Assembly: GCA_023416745.1 (NCBI GenBank)
Contig: JAEZHF010000086.1
Location: 1 to 50,077, forward strand
Reading direction: 5' to 3'
DNA: 50,077 nucleotides
Source of the DNA: Bacillota bacterium
GTDB taxonomy: Bacteria > Bacillota > Clostridia > Christensenellales > SZUA-584
Every line of letters begins with the position of its first letter. Position 1 is the stretch's first letter. Of this stretch, positions 8,347 through 15,129 are shown in pieces. The notes beneath the pieces were generated by a model. That model was given only the letters and a program-made list of their open reading frames with translations. It did no database searches and was not told where the DNA came from. The translations under genes were made by a program, and so were the position numbers.

Positions 8347-8406
8347 AAAATACTAAAAAAACTAACAAATCAGAACAAAGACGCTCTGATTTGTTTTTTA
8401 TATACT
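8347..8406 (+). promoter_or_regulatory. Shared promoter element C, upstream of the sugar ABC transporter operon
   Basis: This is the third and most divergent copy of the element. It has AAAATACTAAAA (8347-8358) and ends in ACAAAGACG, with AAGACG at 8378-8383, a 17-bp spacer and TATACT (8401-8406) as the -10 box. The upstream half-site is 2 bp further away than in copies A and B. The element overlaps the terminator hairpin at 8364-8395. Confidence 0.6.
8364..8399 (+). terminator. Rho-independent terminator overlapping the transporter promoter
   Basis: An 11-bp perfect stem pairs AACAAATCAGA (8364-8374) with TCTGATTTGTT (8385-8395), with a 10-nt loop ACAAAGACGC and a run of six Ts. It ends transcripts from the sensor operon. 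It lies inside the promoter of the next operon, with the -35-like AAGACG in its loop. Confidence 0.82.
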
Positions 8407-8446
8407 TAGCCTACAAACAAGATTAGAAAAGCAGAGGGGATTTTGC

Positions 8447-9946
8447 ATGGATTATATATTGGAAATGAAAAATATCAGCAAGAACTTCCCCGGCGTTAAG
8501 GCATTGGATAATGTCCAGTTTAGTTTAAAAGCTGGTGAAGTCCATGTATTGATGGGTGAAAATGGAGCCGGAAAATCCACGCTTATGAAAATATTGGGGG
8601 GTCTATATCATCCTGACAGCGGAGAGATTTGGATCAACGGAATCAATACAAGGATACATTCTCCGTATGACGCATTGGAGCGCGGTATCGCGATGATATA
8701 TCAAGAACTGAACTCCATTCCGGATATGACAATTGCGGAAAACATCTATATAGGACGGGAACCATCTCTTTTCAGATTGGGGCTATTGAATAAGAAAAAA
8801 ATGAATGACGACGCAATTGGGATGTTTCCATACCTGGGGCTGGATTTTAACCCCAAGAAAAGAATGGGGGATCTGAGCGTTGCAGAACGCCAAATGATCG
8901 AGATAACCAAGGCAATCTCATTCAAATCAAAGATTATCATCATGGATGAGCCTACGTCCGCGATCACTGACAAAGAGGTTGACAAGCTTTTTGAGGTTAT
9001 ACAAAAGCTTAAGTCAGACGGTGTGGGAATCATATATATCTCACACAAAATGGACGAAATTTTTAAAATTGCCGACAGAATCACCGTTTTGCGCGACGGG
9101 CAGTACGTGGACACCAAACCCGCCTCTGAGTTGGATACTGATAAATTGATTTCGATGATGGTGGGCCGGGAGATAAAAGACCAATTCCCCAAGCAGGAGT
9201 CTGAGATCGGAGAAGTGGTTTTATCAGTCAGAGACTTTACTAAAAAAGGGCAGTTCGAAAACATCAGCTTTGATTTACGGGTTGGAGAAATACTGGGCTT
9301 TGCCGGGCTGATGGGTGCAGGCAGAACCGAATTGGTTGAGACCATATTTGGTATCCGAAAGCCGGACAGCGGCGAGATATATATCAACAATAAGAAAGTT
9401 AATATCAAAAAGCCTTTTGATGCCATCAAGAATAAAATTGCGATCATATCAGAAGACCGGAAAGGCTGCGGGCTAAACCTGAAGGGGACAGTCAGAAACA
9501 ATATATCAATAGTCACCCTGAAAAACTATTGCAAAGCCGGTGTGCTCAACAAGAAAAGCGAGAAGGAGGCTGTTGACAGCTCTATCCGGCAGTTGTCAAT
9601 AAAAACTCCCAGCCGGGATCAAATCGTCGATTTCTTAAGTGGTGGTAATCAGCAAAAAGTGGTTGTCGCAAAATGGATTTTAGCTGACGCGAAAATCTTC
9701 ATACTGGATGAACCGACGCGCGGTATAGACGTGGGGGCAAAATCGGAAATTCACGCGCTTCTCAGTACGCTTGCGCAAAACGGCAAGGCTGTCATTATGG
9801 TTTCCTCTGAGTTGCCTGAAGTTCTGGGGATGTGTGACAGGGTTATTGTGATGCATGAGGGGAAGGCCACCGGTGAACTGAGCCGTGAGGAAATGAGCCA
9901 GGAATTAATAATGAAATATGCAACGGGACATAAGGAGGTCATTTAA
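8447..9946 (+). CDS. Sugar ABC transporter ATP-binding protein (RbsA/MglA type)
   Basis: A 499-residue ATPase with two fused nucleotide-binding domains, the normal build for ribose/galactose/xylose importers. The first domain has an intact Walker A (GENGAGKST), a Q-loop region (IYQELN), the signature LSVAERQMIEI and Walker B IIIMDEPTSA. The second domain has the degenerate P-loop GLMGAGRTEL typical of this family, the signature LSGGNQQKVVVAKW and ILDEPTRGIDVG. It powers uptake through the permease encoded directly downstream, whose ATG follows the stop without a gap. It has a good AGAGGGG ribosome site and its own promoter with element C. The carried sugar cannot be read from the sequence; the RbsD neighbour suggests a pentose or hexose that needs anomer conversion. 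Confidence 0.93.
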   Translation: MDYILEMKNISKNFPGVKALDNVQFSLKAGEVHVLMGENGAGKSTLMKILGGLYHPDSGEIWINGINTRIHSPYDALERGIAMIYQELNSIPDMTIAENIYIGREPSLFRLGLLNKKKMNDDAIGMFPYLGLDFNPKKRMGDLSVAERQMIEITKAISFKSKIIIMDEPTSAITDKEVDKLFEVIQKLKSDGVGIIYISHKMDEIFKIADRITVLRDGQYVDTKPASELDTDKLISMMVGREIKDQFPKQESEIGEVVLSVRDFTKKGQFENISFDLRVGEILGFAGLMGAGRTELVETIFGIRKPDSGEIYINNKKVNIKKPFDAIKNKIAIISEDRKGCGLNLKGTVRNNISIVTLKNYCKAGVLNKKSEKEAVDSSIRQLSIKTPSRDQIVDFLSGGNQQKVVVAKWILADAKIFILDEPTRGIDVGAKSEIHALLSTLAQNGKAVIMVSSELPEVLGMCDRVIVMHEGKATGELSREEMSQELIMKYATGHKEVI

Positions 9947-11002
9947 ATGAAAACTGAAATGAGCAACCAGCGTATTGCACAAAATATAACCGGAGCATTT
10001 AAGACGATATTATCCAAATACGCAATCTATTTCGCTTTTGTGGTACTGTGCGGTATCCTTGCGTTTATTTCGCCCAACTTCTTTTCATTATCCAACGCGA
10101 CGAATGTTTTAAAACAGTCAACGATATTGGGCATTATTGCAATGGGCATGACGATGGTGCTTATCTCCGGCGGAATCGACCTTTCTTCTGGATCTGTCAT
10201 CGCGTTAACCGGCGTGACCAGCGCAATTTTCGCTGCTCCCGGCGGAATTAGCGAGGCGTTCAGTGGATTTGTGCATGGACAGACCGGTACGGAGGAGCTG
10301 CTGGAATCCTCCTCATCGCTACCGTTGATTGTACCGATATTCGTTGCGCTGCTGGTGGGACTGTTAACGGGCGTATTTAACGGTTTCATTACGGCAAAAG
10401 GCAAGGTGCCACCGTTTATAGTGACCCTGGGAATGATGACCATTGCGAGAGGTGCCGCACTGCTGGCGGCGGACGGCGGCACCGTGCCGTATGTGACCGA
10501 CGAATATAAAGCCATTGGCGGCGGTTCTTTTCTGGGGGTTCCCATACTGATCTACGTATTTGTACTCGTTTTCATTATTACGGCATTTTTACTGTACAAG
10601 ACTCGTTTCGGCAGGCATGTGTATGCGATAGGCGGAAACGAAACGGCGGCGCATGTGTCTGGTGTCCATATAGACAGAGTGAAGATAATGGTTTATATGC
10701 TGGCGGGTACACTATCCGGATTGGCAGGATTGTTGCTCGCATCCCGCATCGCAGTCGGATCCCCTGTATCCGGACAAGGCTATGAGCTGGATGCCATCGC
10801 TGCGTGCGTAATCGGCGGAACAAGCTTGAGCGGCGGCGTCGGTAAGTTGCTGGGGACTATAGTCGGCGTGCTGTTTATCGGGGTCATGAGCAACGGCCTG
10901 GACATGATGAATGTCAGCTCATACTATCAGCAGATAACCAAAGGAGTCATCATCATACTGGCTGTGCTATATGACGCGCGCAGCAAAAAGCGCAGCGTGT
11001 AA
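9947..11002 (+). CDS. Sugar ABC transporter permease (RbsC type)
   Basis: A 351-residue inner-membrane permease of the ribose/xylose/galactose family, with about 9-10 hydrophobic segments. Family hallmarks are GMTMVLISGGIDLSSGS near residues 66-82, the G-rich loop and the conserved cytoplasmic stretch YAIGGNETAAHVSGV. GYELDAIAACVIGGTSLSGG occurs towards the C-terminus. It has a hydrophilic insert of about 30 residues between the first helices (residues about 95-125), which is longer than in RbsC. Its ribosome site AAGGAGG lies inside the end of the ATPase gene. It forms the channel for the importer together with the ATPase upstream and the binding lipoprotein at 12814. Confidence 0.93.
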   Translation: MKTEMSNQRIAQNITGAFKTILSKYAIYFAFVVLCGILAFISPNFFSLSNATNVLKQSTILGIIAMGMTMVLISGGIDLSSGSVIALTGVTSAIFAAPGGISEAFSGFVHGQTGTEELLESSSSLPLIVPIFVALLVGLLTGVFNGFITAKGKVPPFIVTLGMMTIARGAALLAADGGTVPYVTDEYKAIGGGSFLGVPILIYVFVLVFIITAFLLYKTRFGRHVYAIGGNETAAHVSGVHIDRVKIMVYMLAGTLSGLAGLLLASRIAVGSPVSGQGYELDAIAACVIGGTSLSGGVGKLLGTIVGVLFIGVMSNGLDMMNVSSYYQQITKGVIIILAVLYDARSKKRSV

Positions 11003-11043
11003 GCCGCTGCAAAAACATTCAACACAATGAAGGAGGATTTGCT

Positions 11044-11511
11044 TTGAAGAAGGGGAGAATTCTGCACAAGGATCTGAATGAGCTTATTGGAAGCGCTGCC
11101 CACGGCGACCTGATCATCGTCAGCGATGCGGGACTGGCTGTTCCGAATGGTACTCCCAGGATCGAGCTTGCAATTGAACGGGATGTTCCGGACATTGTTA
11201 CGATTCTCAAGCTGCTCAATGAGGAGCTCATCGTCGAGAAGGTCAGCATCACCGAGGAATGCCGGGAAAACAACGCGCCGCATTACAATGATGTCGCCGA
11301 GGTGTATAAGGACATGCCCGTTATGATGGAGACGATACCTCACTCAACGCTGATCGCGGACCTGGTTTACAGAGCAAAGGCGGTCATCCGGACGGGTTCG
11401 TTTACACCTTATGGCAATGTTGTGATTTATCCGGGTATCGACGCGCCAAAATGGTTTGAACGGGATGGTGTAAAAGTGCCGCCGTTTTACCAGAACCGGG
11501 TGAAAAAGTAA
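11044..11511 (+). CDS. rbsD: D-ribose pyranase family protein (RbsD)
   Basis: A 155-residue RbsD/FucU-family protein. RbsD converts the pyranose form of ribose to the furanose form for the kinase or next enzyme. The family's catalytic His is present at position 20 in AAHGDLIIVSDAGL, and the C-terminal substrate-loop region reads IRTGSFTPYGNVVIYPG. It starts with TTG at 11044, a good distance after AAGGAGG. It is about 20 residues longer than typical RbsD because of a tail rich in Pro, Lys and aromatic residues. It lies in the transporter operon, so the imported sugar is probably one whose anomeric form matters. The sugar need not be ribose, since no ribokinase gene is present here. Confidence 0.88.
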   Translation: MKKGRILHKDLNELIGSAAHGDLIIVSDAGLAVPNGTPRIELAIERDVPDIVTILKLLNEELIVEKVSITEECRENNAPHYNDVAEVYKDMPVMMETIPHSTLIADLVYRAKAVIRTGSFTPYGNVVIYPGIDAPKWFERDGVKVPPFYQNRVKK

Positions 11512-11549
11512 CCAAAAAGTTTCAGGAATACTGATAAGGAGAAATATCT

Positions 11550-12725
11550 ATGAAAAACTTTGCATTTTTTAATCCGACCCGCGTTTTCTTCGGTGCGGGA
11601 GAAATGAACAGGCTGGGAAAAGAAGCCGTCAAATACGGAAAAAAGGCGATGCTGGTCAAGACGGAAGGGCCTCTGGAGAAAATGGGCGTCTACGACCGCG
11701 CGACAAAGCTCATGGAAAACGAAGGGATGACTGTTGTTCCGCTGAACGGCGTAACATCCAATCCGAAACTCAGCAAGATCGAAGAAGGCATCAGTATTTG
11801 TAAAGCAGAAGGCGTGGATATCGTCATTGCTGTGGGCGGGGGCAGCGGCATTGACAGCGCAAAGGCGATCGCTTACGGCGCTCTGGACGACGGCGATCTG
11901 TGGGACTTCTTTACACTTAAGCGCGTTGCGGCGAAGAGCCTGCCAATCGGCGCCGTATCCACCATTGCGGCGACCGGCTCGGAAATGAATGTCAACTGCG
12001 TGGTAACAAATGACCGAGATCCGGACATGAACAACTGGCGCAAATGGTCCACCCACTTTGAACATTCCTTCCCGCAGTTTGCCATACTCGATCCGCAGCT
12101 TCATGTGTCTGTGCCCAAATACTTAACCGCAGCCGGCATGGCGGATACCATCTCGCACGTGTTGGAGGGTTACTTTGATGGGGAAGAGGATACACCGCTG
12201 CAGGACAGACTGGGCGAGGGCGTTATACAGACTGTGATCGAAAACGACGGTGTGCTGTCCGACCCCGGGAACGTTTCGTACAGAGCCAACTTAAGCTGGG
12301 CAGCCACGCTGGCGCTGAACGGGCTGCACGACGCGGGGCGTGGCGGAAAAGCGTATGACGCGCACACGATTGAACATGAGCTCGGCGCGAAGACTGATTG
12401 CACGCACGGCGCGGGGCTCGCTGTCTGCCATACAGCCTGGCTGTATCATTTAAACTCCCTCAACCCCAAAAAGTTTGTGCAGTTCGCTGAACGCGTGTTC
12501 GGCATTCGCAAGGCGGACGGCATGACGGACGAAGAAGTCGGGAAGATGGGCATTGATGCTTTGAAGGCCAAGTTTAAAAGCTGGGGTATGCCGCTGACGC
12601 TTAAGGAATTGGGCGTGAAAAGAGAAGACATTCCCAAGCTCGCACTGGACATGACGCAAAACCCGGAAGGCGTCCTGCTAAAGCAGGAGGTACTGATTGA
12701 GGTACTGGAAGGCTGCTACGAATAA
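11550..12725 (+). CDS. Iron-containing alcohol dehydrogenase (butanol dehydrogenase/YqhD branch)
   Basis: A 391-residue metal-dependent alcohol dehydrogenase. It begins MKNFAFFNPTRVFFGAGE, has the NAD(P)-binding AVGGGSGIDSAKAIA, and metal ligands in the usual places: Asp in TAAGMADTISHVLE with its His, then HTIEHELG and HGAGLAVCHTAW. Family members reduce aldehydes or oxidise alcohols in the cytoplasm with NAD(P)H. The ribosome site AAGGAG lies 9 bases upstream. It sits between rbsD and a sugar-binding protein in the transporter operon, so the natural substrate is probably a sugar alcohol or an aldehyde arising from the imported compound. Family annotation as butanol dehydrogenase would then be misleading. 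Confidence 0.9.
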   Translation: MKNFAFFNPTRVFFGAGEMNRLGKEAVKYGKKAMLVKTEGPLEKMGVYDRATKLMENEGMTVVPLNGVTSNPKLSKIEEGISICKAEGVDIVIAVGGGSGIDSAKAIAYGALDDGDLWDFFTLKRVAAKSLPIGAVSTIAATGSEMNVNCVVTNDRDPDMNNWRKWSTHFEHSFPQFAILDPQLHVSVPKYLTAAGMADTISHVLEGYFDGEEDTPLQDRLGEGVIQTVIENDGVLSDPGNVSYRANLSWAATLALNGLHDAGRGGKAYDAHTIEHELGAKTDCTHGAGLAVCHTAWLYHLNSLNPKKFVQFAERVFGIRKADGMTDEEVGKMGIDALKAKFKSWGMPLTLKELGVKREDIPKLALDMTQNPEGVLLKQEVLIEVLEGCYE

Positions 12726-12813
12726 TCAGAATTGTTTGAAAGCTGCGTTCCCATATGCCCTTACCGGTGGGGCGTTAAGGCGGGCTTCAAAAATAATAAG
12801 GAGGAATCACAAA

Positions 12814-13848
12814 ATGAAGAGAACTACAGTAATCACTCTGGTTTTAGTTGTCGTAATGGTCATGATAATGTTCGTCGGCTGTAAGGCTGCCCCGGCCGAA
12901 GTGCCTGCGGCACCTGCGGCTGAAGAGCCTGCAGCTGAAGAGCCTGCGGCCGAAGAACCTGCGGCTGAGGAGCCTGCAGCCGAGGAGCCTGCGAAGAAAA
13001 TCAAAATCGGCGTCTCCATGCAAGGCCTTGACGCTCCGTATGTCGTATCTGTGAAAAAGCACGTTGAAGCTGCGGTGGCGGCTGCCGGTCCCAATGTGGA
13101 AGCCATTATATTGGATGGCCAGGCAAATGCTGAGAAGCAGGTCAGCCAGGTTGAGAACTTTATTGCGCAAAAGGTTGACGCCATCATTCTGAACCCCATC
13201 GCATATGACGGCTGTGCGCCTGCTGTGGATGCGGCAAACAAAGCCGGTATACCGATCATCACTCTCATTACGCGTGTTCAGAATCAGGATCTGACAGCTA
13301 CTCACTCCGGTTCTGACCATAAGGAATCAGGGATCATCGAAGCGGAAGCCGTGGCTGAATTCATGGGCGGCAAAGGAAATATCGTTGTGATCGAAGGCGT
13401 CATGGGAATTGATGCGCAGATTCAAAGAATGGAAGGCTATAGCGAAGTGCTTGCCAACTATCCGGAGATCAAGATCGTTGCTCAGAACACCGCTGCATGG
13501 CAGAGAGACCAGGCGCTTGATCTTGTCGAGAACTGGCTGCAGTCCGGCAAACAGTTTGATGTTGTGCTCGCTCAGAATGATAACATGGCTATGGGTGCGC
13601 TGAAGGCGATTGAAGATGCCGGTCTTGCAGACACAATTAAAGTGTTTGGTATTGACGGTGACAACGACGCGCTTCAGGCGGTAAAAGACGGAAGATTGTA
13701 TGCAACAGTATTCCAGGATGCAAAAGGTCAGGCTGAAACTGCTGTGACAGCGGCTATAACCCTGGCAAATGGCGGTACGGTGGATAAAGAATACATCATC
13801 CCATTCCAGCTTGTTACGACGGACAATGTAAATGACTTCTTAAAGTAG
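12814..13848 (+). CDS. Sugar-binding lipoprotein of the ABC importer (RbsB-like)
   Basis: A 344-residue binding lipoprotein with lipobox MFVGC (Cys23), followed by a low-complexity linker of five PAAEE units and an RbsB-type two-lobed domain beginning KIKIGVSMQGLDAPYV. It is the last gene of the transporter operon and the natural partner of the ATPase and permease. It is a close paralogue of the sensor-operon protein at 7225 and more GC-rich than it. I chose ATG 12814 because AAGGAGGAAT lies just upstream and it gives a clean signal peptide; an upstream in-frame start at 12697 lies inside the dehydrogenase gene. A strong terminator follows at 13882. Confidence 0.93.
   Translation: MKRTTVITLVLVVVMVMIMFVGCKAAPAEVPAAPAAEEPAAEEPAAEEPAAEEPAAEEPAKKIKIGVSMQGLDAPYVVSVKKHVEAAVAAAGPNVEAIILDGQANAEKQVSQVENFIAQKVDAIILNPIAYDGCAPAVDAANKAGIPIITLITRVQNQDLTATHSGSDHKESGIIEAEAVAEFMGGKGNIVVIEGVMGIDAQIQRMEGYSEVLANYPEIKIVAQNTAAWQRDQALDLVENWLQSGKQFDVVLAQNDNMAMGALKAIEDAGLADTIKVFGIDGDNDALQAVKDGRLYATVFQDAKGQAETAVTAAITLANGGTVDKEYIIPFQLVTTDNVNDFLK
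12913..12987 (+). repeat. Tandem repeat, five 15-bp units
   Basis: Five copies of a 15-bp unit of the form CCTGCGGCTGAAGAG, with silent changes, encode five PAAEE units in the linker behind the lipobox of the binding protein. The silent drift suggests selection for the acidic linker. Confidence 0.92.
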
Positions 13849-13881
13849 TATGAGGATGGATTAACTGAACTCTGCTCTGTT

Positions 13882-13922
13882 AAAATGAGCTGACATGCTA
13901 AGCGCTGTCAGCTCATTTTTTT
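13882..13922 (+). terminator. Rho-independent terminator
   Basis: A 14-bp perfect stem (13882-13895 with 13906-13919) around a 10-nt loop ends in a run of seven Ts. It closes the sugar transporter operon and faces the convergent HxlR gene. Confidence 0.92.
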
Positions 13923-13988
13923 AATAATCGATACCTGTCCGTTTACGCTGCACCGTATGGATAAAACGAAGAATCTCAATAATGAAAG

Positions 13989-14357
13989 TCACTTTGCGGT
14001 CTTGCCTTGAGTCATAGAGCAGCAGACTTCCATCCCATTTTGCCGCATGTATTCGGTGCCCCAGTCGTACATCGCGGATAGTATTGGTTTGAGACTGCGG
14101 CCAAAATCGGTCAGTGAATATTCCACCTTGGGCGGAACCACCGGATATACGGTGCGTTCGAGCAGGTTGTCGCTCTCCAGCTCGCGGAGCTGCTGCGTCA
14201 GCATTTTGGGCGTGGCCTGTGGGATCAGCTTTTGAAGCTGGCCATGCCGCAACGCGCCATCCATGAGGTGCCAGAGTATCAGTGATTTGTATTTGCCGCC
14301 GATGAGACGCAGCGTGGCGTCAACCGGACAGTTGATTCCGCTGTGATGACAGTTCAT
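13989..14357 (-). CDS. HxlR-family transcriptional regulator
   Basis: A 122-residue winged-helix regulator of the HxlR/MarR-like family. It shows CPVDATLRLIGGKYKSLILWHLM, the recognition region PQATPKMLTQQLRELESDNLL and the wing YPVVPPKVEYSLTDFG. HxlR proteins often sense electrophiles, quinones or redox stress through a Cys near the N-terminus; Cys3 and Cys10 here are candidates. The gene is divergent from the copper operon, and the 220-bp space between them contains inverted repeats that resemble HxlR sites. It probably regulates itself and perhaps the operon opposite. A redox or metal signal is inference. Confidence 0.9.
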   Translation of the reverse strand: MNCHHSGINCPVDATLRLIGGKYKSLILWHLMDGALRHGQLQKLIPQATPKMLTQQLRELESDNLLERTVYPVVPPKVEYSLTDFGRSLKPILSAMYDWGTEYMRQNGMEVCCSMTQGKTAK

Positions 14358-14372
14358 GATTAGTGCTCCTTT

Positions 14373-14414
14373 ATACTATAGTATTAGGTAGTATGATACA
14401 AATAAGTACATACT
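14373..14414 (-). promoter_or_regulatory. Candidate HxlR operators upstream of the HxlR gene
   Basis: A perfect 12-bp palindrome ATACTATAGTAT lies at 14373-14384, and TACTA (14374) is repeated inverted as TAGTA (14389) with 10 bp between. A second inverted pair is AGTATG (14391) with CATACT (14409). TACTA/TAGTA arms resemble the sites described for YodB-like HxlR regulators. The sites lie just upstream of the regulator gene, fitting autorepression. Confidence 0.5.
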
Positions 14415-14533
14415 TGCGATAATATCTGTTATGTTGAATAATAATATCATGACGGAAAAATATGGTCAATAAATATTATGAGTCTGTCTGTCGATGACAC
14501 TCGAAAAGTCATTGTCACTAATACATATTTTCC

Positions 14534-14547
14534 ACACAAATTTGTGT
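14534..14547 (+). promoter_or_regulatory. 14-bp palindrome upstream of the metal operon
   Basis: ACACAAATTTGTGT is a perfect 14-bp palindrome lying 30 bp before the first gene of the operon, where a repressor would block initiation or elongation. I cannot assign the binding protein; the operon's own OmpR-type regulator or the HxlR protein are candidates. Confidence 0.45.
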
Positions 14548-14577
14548 TAAAGTGACCGAATGACAGGAGGATATATT

Positions 14578-15117
14578 ATGTTGAAAACGAGACATTTGAA
14601 GATGAAACTGATGATGGGACTAATGGTGTCGCTGATGATAGCGCTGCTGCTGGCGGGTTGTGGTGCTGATGACGTACAGAAGGACGAGATTAAGCCGGTT
14701 AATACCAATGCGCCGGCACAGACTCAGGAAGCAGTTGCAGAGACTGCAGACGATGCCGAGGACCTAACGATCAATATCAGAGAGCTGTCGGCGACGCCGA
14801 AGGTTTTCTCAGCAGAAGCGAACGGCACCCAAATGGAGATATTGGCACTGGTGGCTTCCGACGGTACGGTGCGCACCGCATTCAACACTTGCCAGGTCTG
14901 CTACTCATCCGGCCGCGGATACTATCAAGCGGAGGGCGACGAGCTGGTATGCCAGAACTGCGGCAACCGTTTCACAGGCGACGCGGTGGGTGTGCAAAGC
15001 GGCGGCTGCAATCCGGTGCCGATCACCGAAAATAATCGTACCGAGCAGGATGGCGTCATCACGATTCCGGGTTCGCTATTAAGCGAAGCCAGCGTGATAT
15101 TCGAAAACTGGAAGTAA
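14578..15117 (+). CDS. DUF2318-type Cys-rich lipoprotein
   Basis: A 179-residue lipoprotein with lipobox LLLAGC (Cys28) and a domain matching DUF2318, the extracytoplasmic domain of FtrD-like proteins in metal uptake systems. Visible metal- or cofactor-type cysteines are in CQVCYSSGRGYY, LVCQNCGNRF and GGCNPVP, five in all. I chose ATG 14578 because AGGAGG lies 8 bases upstream; an upstream GTG-type start would add residues before the signal peptide. It is the first gene of an operon with a copper-type membrane protein and CopA, so it probably binds or passes on copper or iron outside the membrane. The exact metal is unknown. Confidence 0.8.
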   Translation: MLKTRHLKMKLMMGLMVSLMIALLLAGCGADDVQKDEIKPVNTNAPAQTQEAVAETADDAEDLTINIRELSATPKVFSAEANGTQMEILALVASDGTVRTAFNTCQVCYSSGRGYYQAEGDELVCQNCGNRFTGDAVGVQSGGCNPVPITENNRTEQDGVITIPGSLLSEASVIFENWK

Positions 15118-15129
15118 GGGCGGCAGCTT

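Noticed and set aside
8746..9516. A 256-codon minus-strand frame opposite the sugar transporter ATPase
   Set aside because: It is a shadow of the ATPase, with no ribosome site and no recognisable motif.
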